DNA of 64,000 bases from Cristatella mucedo (Eukaryota; Bryozoa; Phylactolaemata; Cristatellidae), in contig WPIO01000228.1 in the NCBI GenBank assembly GCA_009760855.2, positions 62,001-126,000 of the forward strand, read 5' to 3'. The first letter of the stretch is position 1; each line of letters starts with the position of its first letter. This document shows positions 30,906 through 43,110 of the stretch, in pieces. The position numbers and the translations under genes are program-made. The notes beneath the pieces are model-generated. The model did not search any database, was not told the DNA's origin, and worked only from the letters and a program-made list of their open reading frames with translations.

Positions 30906-33900
30906 ATAATGTGCCGGCGAGCGGCAGCGATGACGCCATTTTGCACCCAAGTAGTCTCGAAGGGAGGAGGCCTTATTCTCAAACGATCCCAGTTCGACAA
31001 TCCCGCTTTTGCCTACACGGGAGCGCCCGCTGGCTTCGCGCTACTGCTGGCTGCGGACGGATCCGGCACGCGATCGACGATCTTCGAGCCGCGACTGGGC
31101 GGAGCCGGCGGCAGCGGCGACACTGGACGAACGGAAGTACCGTTTCGCTCTCCGTAGCTGCTGCCGTCCGTTTGCCTTACGCTTAGCTACATTCGCATCG
31201 CTATCCGTTGACTTTTGCAGCGCCTTGCGACGCTCCGAGCGCCGAGGTCCCGCCGCTGCGTCCGCTAGTCTAGGAGATCGTTCACTACATCCGGTCAATC
31301 GCTTCTCAATCTACTCGAAAATTTGCAGCCGCATCGGAAGAACCGAGAGTATTAGGGTCTCCAGCTATCGTGCGGAGATCGTTACGTTCGCGAAGCGGCG
31401 GCGGCGGCACCCACCGGAGGCGCTCGAGCGGCGAGGCGAGTGCGCCCGATAAGCGGCGGCGGCTGCGGCGATTAATTGCTAGCGGGGCTCCGTTCGAGCG
31501 CCGGAGCGCTAATCATACGACGGCAGAAAACTTATGGCAGCCAGCGTAGTGCACCGCGAGCGGAATGGCAGATCGTCGCAGAGCCTGAATACGCATGCGG
31601 ATCGAAGACGTAACTCGCTGGCGTTTTCTTTCCGTTGCTTCAAATGTCACGAAAAAGCGCCATTGGATCGCCGAAACGAATTCCGATGCATTTACAACGC
31701 GAGCCACGCGGACTTCCTGCGAATCCAGCGTGCCTACGCCGGGCGCCTGAGAATTCAAGTGCCACCGTGCAGCATCTAGCCGACGGTCATTCATTTAATC
31801 GCTGAGGTGCGCGAGCCGCCCCCCCCCCCCCCGCCCGTCAATCGCCGCGGCGACGTGAAACCTTGGACCCGCCAGTTGCCATAGCTAAGCTCGCATTCGA
31901 TCGCCGTCAATAGCGCGGTACCTATAGGCGAGCAGCTGCAGACAAAATTGAATGAGGTTATGAGAAACGTGCGCCGACGCGAACCTCAAACCTCTCGCTG
32001 GCGGACGACAGCCGCCGTCGCCGCCGCCGTCCGGACACGCCTCGTTGCCTCAGCGATCGGCTGCTCGGCCTTTGCCCGCTCGGAGCGCCGGCTGCAGGAG
32101 GCTGAGTGAGACCCGGCGCCGCCGTGGCCAATTAATGACGGTCGTGCGCCCTGCCTCGACGCATGCGACGTACCTGGAAATGTTCCGGCGACAAAATCCC
32201 TAGGGCATTCCGCCATACCTGCATTTGTCGCATAGTTCGGTGAACCGCCTGTCAGCGGTTGACCGTTCATGACTCCTGCAGCCCAGGCGCGTGTCACGGC
32301 CTCCGCGCCAGCCAGTGCGCTGCGAGCATACAGGAGCAACAGGACGCGTACCCGACGATTCTCGTCCGTGCACTCTCCTGGTGGTCAGCGATCGTCGCCG
32401 TATTTTTAAAGCAAACATTGACCGTGGACGTCGCACGCACGGACTGAAATACGATAATGCCTCAGATAGCAAACACAGAGGCCACGGTTCGCGGAGGCGG
32501 CGTTTAAGTGCGGCATAAGCCCTCGTGCGTTGAAGAACGAACGCGCTCCGCTTAAGCCCGACCTACGACCGGAAGTGGGCAGGGCTCCTGTAGTCCATTG
32601 CACCCTCTCCTTCGATTCCGACCAGCTCGCGGTAGGTGGGGGTTGGCCCGGAGTTTCTGTGTGTAGTCTGCCGCTGAAACTTTTTCTCCTACGAATCGCA
32701 GAGTAAGCCTCCTGGTCTCCCAAGCCGTTCTCTGTAATAGCGCGTATCATTTAATTGGTTTTCATACGCTCAGCTGGAAGAACTTGGCGTTGCGAATCGA
32801 AAGAGTGCAATGCTTCGGGTATGTCGGCTTTCGGGCCCCTAGCCAGGAATAATTCTTCATGGAATGGCCTTGAGTGGGCGTGACTCGAAGGAATCAGAAG
32901 TGGATCGTCAGTCAATCCCTTTTCCTATCCCGAAGGCTTCAAAAATCCACGGCAGACGCGCTTTTACCCGAGATAATATTGAATGCACCCCCCGTATTTA
33001 GCAATGCGATAGACTATTGGCATTCGTTGAAAAAGAGTGCACAATTCTGCGCCATAAGGCGCGCAGCCGGCAAATTCTCTCGAGCCCCATCGGCGAAGCA
33101 TTCGGTCTTATTCCCACCTTGAGCTCGAGCCTGAAGCTCCTCGCTGTAGGCGCACCGTCCACTATGTAGGCCTCCGTAGGCCGAATGCATAATTAGGAGA
33201 CAGGAGCCACCCGTTTGGAGAAACCGGAAGAACGCTGCTTGGCAGGCTTGTTTGACCGTACCTACAGAGAAAGAGGGTAGCGCCACCCCCTCTGAAAAAG
33301 GCCGCGAGGGCGAGCGTCGAAGGCGTACCGCTCTCCTTAGTTCTTCCAGCCGTACCTTCCTCCTCCTCCTCCTCCTCCTCCTCCTCCTCCTCCTCCTCCT
33401 CCTCCTCCTCCTCCTCTTCCTCCTCCTCCTCCTCCTCTTCATCCCTGAAGGTCTTTAACCATTGGCTTGCTGCGAACGCCTTCGCTGAGCCGGTGCAGAG
33501 CAGAAGCGCCCGCTTGTCATCGACACCAGCAGGCGCTCGCTGTAAAGGAAGTCATTGCCCGATTCTGTAGGATTAGCTTAACCAATAACGCTGACAATTT
33601 TGCAGTGGCAGGTGTCACACGTCAAGACGAGCAAAAGAGCGACCTGACCAAGCACTCCTCTAGGCTTCGACGTCGTGAATCAACTTAGTTGTGGATGGAG
33701 ATCCGGATTTAAGCTTAGCGAGCTCGGTCTTCGTACAGGAGTTCAGTTTGACGTTACGGATTTTTCTGTTAGAATGACAGACGGCTAATAACCCCGTGTG
33801 GGTCAGTCCGTAAGTGGATCATCTTTTCAAAAGTGGCGGCTAGAAACGCTGTACATCCATCAATATGCTTAGGTTTGACTTGAGCGTTTGGAGCACCCGA

Positions 33901-36262
33901 CATTAGAGTGACAGGATATTGAATGTTTTCAGAGCCTCCATTTGCTTCTTCTTGTGAGCGGAAGCACATTTGATATCAGATTCATTCTCCCCCGTTGGTT
34001 TCGCTCGATAAACTCCTGAGAAAGCTCTCAGATAATGAGGCGCTGCTCACATTCCGCTAAGCGTTTTGAAAAATGTCAGCCATCACGCCGTCCTAGGGGT
34101 CAGTGTCGCGGACTCCTGACCCTGGGGTCTTGGGCTCGACTAGCGCTGGTGGCAAGGCTTTTCGCTGGTCAATCGGTGGTAGCCACAGCCGAGTGTCACG
34201 TGGTCAGTGACGAGGCACTTGGGGGCACGATGGCAACCTAAAGGGCAAAACTGCAGGCTGTCGCCAGAGCGCACGAGATCGGCTCGATTGAAGGAATCGA
34301 GTCGACTGATCGGCAGAGTCAACAGCTTACTTCATTCGTGCAGCAGCATCAGAAGCGACTTAGCGGCCATTGGAAATCCTCGCTAGATTTCAATAAAGCT
34401 TGCCCGCTGCTTGGCTCAGACGACCCTACGATCTCGGTTCGCGAAGTGGGCGAACCATACCCATGCGCGCTAAGACGTCCTCAAAGTAAGGTCAACAGAA
34501 TTACTTGGAAAACTAATTACTGAGACACAAAACAAGCACTAATTATAGAAGAGAGGAGAGGCTGAGACGTGCTGTGAATACGTCTAGAAGTCAGGAATCC
34601 TTTCGCATACCTTCATCGCACGCTCTCTAAACGCACACACTTGGAAGTGCACGCTCACGCAAGCTGAAGCAATCCGCAAGTAATTGAAGAGAATCGGAAT
34701 GGCGGCAGGCTGCACTTCCGTCACTGCAGCCATCTGCGATTTCCTCAATACTAAAATGAGCTTTTGTTGTCAATAGAGGTGAGGTGATTGTCAGAATAGA
34801 AAGCTTAAGATAGCGCATGGCCAAATCTCTGGATAATAATATTAGCAAGGGCGGTTCGTGACGTCAAAACTGCTTAGTGCGTGAAATTGGGTAAGCGTAC
34901 TCTCGTTTGCCGTAATCTAGCGAGCAAGTGTGTAAGTGAGGCTGAGGTACTGCTTTTTTTTATCAAGGCCTGCGATAATGCTATTAACCACTTAGTGCAA
35001 AGAGAGGCCTTGGTGCGTGAGAAAAAGCTGGTCGCATGACTTGTCTCATAGGATTCTCTGCCAAGTTGAAGGCTAAAACTTTGCGGTTATCAGCCGCTCT
35101 AGAATCATGAGTTGGTAAGTTGAACCGAGCTTCAACGGCAGATGTCGCGAGCTGTCTATAGCTGCCGCCGAGTTCCCTGAAAAGCCGCAGCACTGCGCGC
35201 GCGTGCTGTCAGGGTTGCCTAATGAGTAAAAGCCGCGAGTCGAAACAGCCAGAATCCAACTCTGGTTGCTCTTCGCAGGGATTGGTTGAGCGCCCTCGGT
35301 CAACCCAGCAGTATAAAGCGCGCACGCGCTAGATAAACTGTCAGCTGGCTCATGCTGCTGCAGACCGAGCAACCGACCTGAAAGGGCAACCTTGAACGCG
35401 CGCTTGGGGCGGAGCGAAAAACGACACGGAACGACATTCTTATAGATAGGCAAATACGCTCGCACAGGCCAGCGAAACGACGAATCAAAACCTCGCGCCA
35501 AACTTCCCTGACCGAGCGTGAATTCCGACGAGTACCCAATGCACCACGTACCTCTATTGATATGTCTAGCAAACTAGCAAGTGCAGGTCAGCAGACTCCA
35601 CGGCTTCTCATGTATACGGCGGCAGAACGGTATTAGCGGCTGTCACTCTGCCTAAAGTGGGCAAACTGAAGTTATGCATTGTAAGACGTGAATCCACGAC
35701 CCAGGTACAGAGGCGAAGTCAGGTTTGGAGCGCCGGGGTGTGGATGTGGGTCTGCTGGCATCTCCCAGCGCCTGTGGGTGTCGTGCAGCCTGGCCAAGCA
35801 CCGAGGGCACCGGCCGCCGCGCAAGAGCGGCCTCTGGCCGTGCGACCGCGCGTCAGACTCGGCTCCGGCCTACCACGCCAGGGGTGGCAGCTGCCACCCC
35901 TGCCACTCCCCCTGGTTTCGCCTCTGCTTGGGTCGTGAAGCGCGACCTCTTTACCATCGGCTAGGTAATTCTTGCGGACGCTTTCGTGAGAGCTTTCCGA
36001 AGTGCTTTCGCGCGGCGACCGACAGCGAGTGCGACCAAGGTAAATTACTGGACTATTCTCCTTTCCCATGAGCTTTCTTATTATTATTATTATCATTATT
36101 TCTTTCTTATTCTTATTTAAGCGTAGGTGGAAATCTTTCGGCAATTGATCAAGTCCGCCTGCGCCTAACGCGATCCGAACTCCGCGCACGCTGTCATCCT
36201 GTCATCGCGGTACTCACGTTCATGCGACCGGCAAGTTTCGTATTCAGCAAGAAAGTGGCCAT
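30906..36262. other. GC-rich intergenic block without a recognised gene
   Basis: The first 1.7 kb is rich in CpG and carries overlapping short frames on both strands (for example 30,791-31,186, 31,009-31,452 and 31,534-31,779) with Arg/Ala-heavy composition and no motif. A C run lies at 31,817-31,833, the (TCC)n at 33,357-33,442. No gene is supported. Confidence 0.45.
33357..33442. repeat. (TCC)n microsatellite
   Basis: About 85 bp of TCC repeat with two TTC interruptions in intergenic DNA. It creates long artificial Leu- or Arg-rich reading frames on both strands. Confidence 0.97.
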
Positions 36263-36277
36263 TTAAAGTCAGTCGGC

Positions 36278-36308
<31 letters not shown>

Positions 36309-36451
36309 TATTAACAGGTGATATCGAAGAACGCACCTGCACCCAGCAATAGGAAAATGAAATTACGCCAATATCACCCGGAATCTCTTTAAGGTCAAAG
36401 AAAAAATAGTCCAAATATCTTATCCAAATATTAAAGTCAGTCGGCATTATT
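36263..36451 (-). mobile_element. Short retroposon flanked by a 21-bp target-site duplication
   Basis: The 21 bases at 36,263-36,283 (starting TTAAAGTCAGTCGGC) are repeated exactly at 36,431-36,451. Between them, read on the minus strand, is a 108-bp body ending in an (AAT)n tail. A near-identical body lies at 37,512-37,619. Confidence 0.8.
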
Positions 36452-36559
36452 CCCCTTAAAATTTTAATTGGAAAAAATTCATCGGTCCGTTGGCACTATC
36501 CGGGTCTGAGGCAGCGTTTCACTATCCCGCCTCTTTCAGGTAGTGAGGCTCGGTGTACC

Positions 36560-36622
36560 TATGGCACGTCCTTTCCAGCCGTCCTGAGCTGCTACTTCCA
36601 TGTCACTCACTACCTCAACTGC
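36560..36622 (+). mobile_element. LINE-B fragment
   Basis: Short match to the LINE-B tail (TTTCCAGCCGTCCTGAGCTG, then CTCACTACCTCAACTG), cut off at 36,622 by about 200 bp of unrelated sequence before LINE-B resumes at 36,830. Confidence 0.6.
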
Positions 36623-36829
36623 ATGCCTATTTTTCAAAATGGACTTCCCGTCTGCTGTGGATGGACTGATTGACACATGCTTGAATCGCGGAAGACAGGA
36701 ACGGCTCACGGAACCCGCGATAGTTGATGACATTTCGACAGCTACGTCTTGACAAATTGAAAAGAATGAAGTCAATCCTTGCTTCATCGGTTATAAGGCC
36801 AACTTCTTTAGTCAGCAAGATGGGCTGGG

Positions 36830-37115
36830 CTTCTTCAACAATGACTTCCACAATTCTTATGCGACGACATCTAATCTCTTACTGCCGATTGTGGTACATC
36901 CTTTCCAACCCTCTTGAGCTACTAATTCTATTTCCTCGACCGCCCTCCTGACTTAGCTGTGCTTCTCACTTCTTCTTCATTGTGTGAGATAAGTCTGCTT
37001 GCTACCAACTGCACACCGAAAGCCCCCTAGGCTATGAGTGGGTTACAGAAACGCTCCTGCGTAACACCCACAAAGTCCTTTTGGCTTCGTAGAGTTGCAA
37101 AGGGATATATTACTC
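36830..37115 (+). mobile_element. LINE-B 3' end
   Basis: RT-end nucleotides TTCCACAATTCTTATGCGAC, then the tail GTGCTTCTCACTTCTTCTTC, CACCGAAAGCCCCCTAGGC and GTAGAGTTGCAAAGGGATAT. Ends without the ACATT repeat. Confidence 0.75.
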
Positions 37116-37511
37116 ATTTTTATTGTTATTACTGGTGAGCAAAAATACATAGGCGCGAGTGACATTGACGAAAATCATTATGTACCAGAGTAGATTCCTG
37201 TTATTTTTTCCACGTAAAAGATTAAAGGTCTCTCATGGTTCGTATTGTTTTACTTTTTCCGAAAATAAGCATACTTTTCTCTGCACATGCATCTGCTCTA
37301 CTTGACAGCCTTCTTCCAACTTGCATAAGGTGATGCAAGGGCGAAACTCGCTCAGTTTGGAAAAATTCAGCCATTTTTCCACGGCAACTTTTCAGCATGA
37401 TTTTTCTGTCTTGCATTTGCTACTTCTACAAGGCACAGCAGGCTATTTTTTATCAACTGTCCACAGAGCCACCGCGTGCTTCAAAGCCCACACAACGACC
37501 GATTCGTACAC

Positions 37512-37619
37512 TTAACAGGTGATATCGAAGAACGCACCTGCACCCAGCAATAGGAAAATGAAATTACGCCAATATCACCCGGAATCTCTTTAAGGTCACA
37601 GAAAAAATATTCCAAATAT
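37512..37619 (-). repeat. Second copy of the 108-bp retroposon body
   Basis: Matches 36,311-36,418 over 108 bp with about 2 differences, same orientation, about 1.2 kb away; it has no AAT tail and no obvious flanking duplication. Confidence 0.85.
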
Positions 37620-38755
37620 GACTTTACAAACTACCGATGGGCAAAGCTGCCGAAGGGCCAGCATTTTCCTCAAGTTGCAATAGGTCGACAGTGTGAATGA
37701 CAATACTATGCTATCTCTAATGCTTGCGTCGAAGAAAGCCGAGATAACTCTATCGTCAAGCGTGATCAATTGACGATGATGGTTCTGTTTCTCTTAAAAA
37801 TAGTGTCCCCGTAATGAAAGTTGCACTTACAGCGCGGCTGCCGAGCTGAGCGCAAAGCTAGCCAAACTACTGGTCTAGTCAGCTAAACGTGGTTCCGAAT
37901 GGAAGAACAAAGTTATTTGACTTTACGCCCAAAACTCCCGCGTTTATTTTATTTTTACCGGAGGATTCTTAGCATCGTTCATGCCGTCTAAATGTTACAT
38001 TTTGCAGGGCCAGCGACCTAGCGCATTTTGACAGAGCTCGAGCGGAGCCCCGCCCCTCGGCCACACACACAGCGCACAGGCCGACGTCCTGCGCTCCAAC
38101 GCCTCGGCTGCCTCTCTGGCGTCCTCAAGACTACCCCAAGGTAAATCAATCAACCAGAGGGCTAGCTTTCGGGCGCACTACCTCATTCAACGCGAGCACA
38201 GGCTGCTCGCAAGACATACCGATCGAGGGGCTGCACTGCGTGCTCGCACGCCACGGCAAACGAGGATCGTTAATGGCAGTCCCATCCCGACGCTCTCGGC
38301 GTAGGCCGATCTGAAAATCTGGTTACGCGCGTAAGCCACGGCAGCAAATAATGCACCATACCCCTGTCAAGATCTCAAACCCGCGCCGCCGGTCAGCATC
38401 GCGGGGCTGGAAGTCCGGAAGTGGAGTCCCAGTTTCGGATTTCCAGTGATTTTCCGTTGGAGTTTCGTTTCTGGACCTTGCTTAGAGTAACTTATCGTCG
38501 GTGACCCGACATACAAAAATAATTAGGAATGATAATTTAATCATGCATTTAAGTTAAATCGTATTCATGCGTTTGTACTATTTTCGACCGATGTGTCTGC
38601 ATACAGCGGCGATTATTTAGCGATCCTCAGAGTGTATCTATGGTTGCACTCACACAATGTGAAGGATGCTCGTGCAGCCGATCCATTTATTCCGCCGACG
38701 CGATCGATACGAGGCTGGTGACGGAGAGTCTGCACGTTGGCGAGTTTCAAGCGAG
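37620..38755. other. RTRAF upstream region
   Basis: No coding sequence seen. A GC-rich segment around 38,030-38,400 includes GCCCCGCCCCTC at 38,047-38,058, a GC-box-like site about 700 bp upstream of the RTRAF ATG. Promoter role is inference only. Confidence 0.35.
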
Positions 38756-41700
38756 ATGTCGCGGCGGAAATTAAAAGCCTTGGGCTATTCCGAACAGAAG
38801 ACATTCGAAATTAACGGTAGCGTTGTGCAACCCCTATGCTATCGTGTGTGTGCTACAGGTCGATATCGGCATCGATAGACGGCGTTATTTTTCTGAAAGT
38901 CAAGGCTTTTGGCCTGCTCTTCTTTGCCAAGCTGCGTACAGTTACAGGAGTGGGTAATAATTCATGAGCTCACGTTACATTGACTCATAGTAGGTTTTCT
39001 GAGCCTGTCTCGACCATCTCGTTGCCTCTCTTGCATAGTCCGCTGTCAAGTCAAGTCACTGCATCCTGTTGGTATTATATTTATACAAGTTCTGTTAGGC
39101 TTGTGCGTAGCAACAGTTGAAGATTAGAACGACGTAAGGGAAGCAGCACGTTTTATTACGCTCGATTTATCTATCGTTTTGTGCGAAGCCACTGCCTGTC
39201 GCGGCACATGCATATATGCACAAGTTGTATTATGCTTATGCGTAGTTGCAGTTGAACCCGAAGCTGAACTTGACTTGAGTTCGAAATAGCGTTGAACTGC
39301 AGGTTCAACTATCAAGAAAAACACCAATTTCTTTATTTCTCTGTAGCGCTGCAATATCCGTTGGGCGGTATGAGGCTGTAGAAATCCTTTTGACGGTTCG
39401 GCCACAATTGCATTTGTTTTTATTATGAAGACAAATTATCTATGAGTATCGCTCCACTCATAAATAGGTCTTGCATTTAAGGCTTGGAAAAGCTCAGCAT
39501 TTCTTGATCCTATCAGTCTCACAAGGCTGTAGCAAAACGTGGCCGTGGCACGTGTGTTCATGCAAATGCACGTGTACACTTACACACGCGGTCTCGACTT
39601 CCCGACGTTAGATGTCGAGGAACAATAAAGTTAGCTCTCGCCTGATGCCTTTTAAAGTGCAGTTAGGGTTGGATGGCGGGTTGTATGGGAACAACAGCCA
39701 CAGTCTGCTCGTTGCCGTAATGATACTGAGTATCTCTCCGATGGGATGTTCGCGATTGCATCTATCCATGTCAAGCCGACTTTGGTCGCCAGCTCGTGTT
39801 ATGGTGCCATTGGATTGCACCAAGCCATCATTAGCTCTCTTCCTCAACTCTTTTGCTATCCGTGCTCCCTACACTTTGGCATGAAATACCGTGGGACATT
39901 CTCCGGCCTGGTTTGGCCCGGAGCAAGGTTAAAGCAAAACCGGCAGGTGCCGGTGTCTAACAATCCGACGTGCATTGCTATCCAAGCTGCCCATGCATTG
40001 CTACGGCTGCCACCTTGGGAGCCCAAAGGAAAATTCTCTGCTGCTAGTTTTGTTTTGTGGGCGTCTTTCTTCGGTATGGCCGTTTTGAAAAGAGAACACT
40101 TTTACATGAAGTAGAAAGTAGCCAAGTAAACAGCCTCATCACTGCAGCTGCAGAAGAGCCCCGTTGGCTTTTTCGAGCTTGCAGTGGTTAGTGAGAAATC
40201 CTGCTGCCGCATTGCACGAACCCACGACATGGGCCGTGAAGGGCCGACATCTTACTATAGGGCTTATATTGGCCGGCGGATAGCCAAGCCAAGTCTAAGC
40301 ACTTGCCCAGTCTTTCGAGTCGTTGCAGTGGTGAGATGTGCCAGGTCACGTCATCTGCTTCAGCGCTTGCTGCGTGCTGTGCCTCCTCACGTTTGCTGTG
40401 CTGTACGTTTCAGACGAGGCTCAGTATCGGAGCCTCGTTGCCTGGTTAGAAGACCAGAAAGTCAGGCAACTGAAAATCGAAGAGCGTGGGCCGCTTCGAG
40501 ACTTGGATAGCGCCACCTGGCCAGCGGTGTACGGCAAGGTACTGCACGGCAGGTCGTGGCAGACCGACCTGCGAGCTCATTGGTGGCCATTTCCTTTTGT
40601 TTTTTTATGAGACCTCTCGACATGAAAAGCAGGCCGCTAGGCCGTGCTGTGCATAAGCTCTGCAATCATCTAGAGCAGCGGTTCTCAACCTGTAGGTCGC
40701 CACCCCTTTGGGGGGGGGGTCAAACGACCCTTTCACAGGGGTCGCCTACGACCATTGGAAAACACGCACTTCCACATTTTGCACACAATAATTGTATGGC
40801 TGGGGGTCGCCACAACATGAGGAACTGTGTTAAAGGGTGCTTTCGGCCACGATGTGTGTTCGGCTCCGGTACGGTGTGCTTCCGGCCACGGTGAGCACTG
40901 TGCTGCTATGTCCCATTTAATTGACAGAGCCGTGATTTTCGGGTTATCTTGTTCTTGCTATGACATGTTGTAGCAAATGTTTGATGTTTTATTGAGAGTG
41001 ATGAGTGGGCTCTGCTCTCAGGTGATATGCTCTCAGGTGATCTCATTCGACATGAGCACGGTAGAAGCGGCACATTTATCTGAAATTTCTTGTCTCGGTG
41101 AACCCAGTGGATCACAGCAGCAATTCAATAATGACAGTAATATTAAAACGTGTATAGTATTCTAAGAGAATTAATTCTTTTTCTAGGCACCAAATAGGTT
41201 TTGGAAGGCAGCATGTCGATGATTAGTGATAATATGCAAGTTTCTGCATGCACAAGCACATAAAGGACAGCTGATACCCACAGAGCAGATGCTGTGAAGA
41301 ATATGTTTTTTTTTTACTTCTTTCTAAATGAATAGTCAGAGGATGTTGTGATGTCAGTCATGCTTTGGTGGGAGCAGTATGAGCTGACAGCACAGTCTCC
41401 ACACGATTTGAGGTTGGCAAGATGCACCACTATATGACATGTCATCAGAGCTTGTGGTACGATGTGATGCATCACTGAGAAGTATTTTGCGATAGGTGGG
41501 CCGCAGCTTATGAAGGGACCTGAAATGAGCAACATGAAAAAATTGATGAACTGAGCAGCAGAAACTTGAAGTCGATACCCTGTTTGATGGGGAATCTTGG
41601 TGTGTACAATTTTATTTAAGCAATAATTTATAAAGTTAATAATCTCTTAATAAACAGACATGAAATCGGCCCAAGGGTAGCAGCGTTACTTTCTTCGTTG

Positions 41701-43075
41701 TGATGAGCTTTCAGTTGCTTTGGTTGGACAAGTTTTTGCCCTGAACAATGCATGACACCCGAAATACCGACCCCTTTCTTGAGGCAGCAGCTGAAATCAA
41801 ATGGACTCATGGATCACCGAATGCCTTCTCCTTTCGATCAATGGATCACCGAAGGCCTTCGCCTTAAGCAGCCTTGATTCATGCAAGCTCTGCTGTCGTT
41901 TTTCTCTCGACAACTTTTTTGGAAATTAAGGGGAACAAGGAGGCAACTTAGTGCAGACAATGAAATCGTGACGTTACGAGGACCCTTGCATTGGACCCGA
42001 CTCACGAGTCAGAGAGAGCCGTATCGAAACGTCGCGACTCATCCGATGTATCTGCTTTAAGGCATTTATGGTCTCGGACATGCTGTAGCTCACATTGTCT
42101 GCTGCTGTTGTAGTACTTATCCGAACTGAAGTGTCCTCTACCGTCATCCGACCGTGCCGGCTGTCTGGAGTGGCTGCTCGGCTTGGCCATCAGGCTGGAA
42201 TATTCTGACAACGCAGAGAAATACCGGTCCGTGGAACCGAAACCGGCGACCCCGGCCGAGGCAAAGTCTGTTGGTGGCCGACCGAGCTCTGCCGGCAGAA
42301 ATCCTCTGGCCGACCTGGATTGTGAGTGGCGACCTGTGCAGACCCAGCTGCCACCGGCGTGCCACAAGCGGTTGGCCGTCGTTTAATAATAATACTAAAA
42401 CTACATTTGTTATAGCATCCTCAGAGAACTCAATCTCTTTCTAGGCACTTCACATTTGCTGTAAAGGAAGCACGATCGAATAGTCAATGGTAGCATGCTC
42501 ATTGACAACGAGCGTAGCATGGTTAGAGGTGCCATGCATAGGTCGCATGCAAATATCGTTAGTGGCAACATGCGCAGTGTCAGCATGCATAAGCACACTA
42601 AGGACGGATCACGTGGACCCACTTAATGCTGTAATAAGTAGATTTACCTGCTTGCTGCTCGTTTGCATGCAGCGGGCACTCACCGTCCTTCAAACCTGCA
42701 GGATTCGGGGGTGGGGGCTTGAGCGTGCAGCCCATAGAGGCGTGCTCAGATGCAGCCAGAGCCTATCTCACACGATGCTACACGCATAACTCGCCAGCCT
42801 TGCCCTTTTGGCTGGTCACGTGGCGATGAGGATTAGGACAGCATTTAGTGGGTCCCTGTGATTCGTCCTTGATGTGCTTATGCGTGCTGACACTGTGCAT
42901 GCTGCCACTAACCACATTTGCATGCTGACCCTGTGCATGTCACCCCTAACCATATTATTCATTTCGTTTGTTTTTCAAGAATGATTTTACTTACCATTCA
43001 ATTGCATTTCACTTTACAGCAAATGTAAAGCGCCTAGAGAGAGATTAAGTTCTCTGAGGGCGCTTTATCAAGTGA

Positions 43076-43110
<35 letters not shown>

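Noticed and set aside
33014-33458. Long Arg-rich (minus) and Leu-rich (plus) frames
   Set aside because: They are direct translations of the (TCC)n microsatellite.
39746-40114. 122-codon plus-strand frame upstream of RTRAF exon 2
   Set aside because: Inside RTRAF intron 1, no recognised motif and no splice support.
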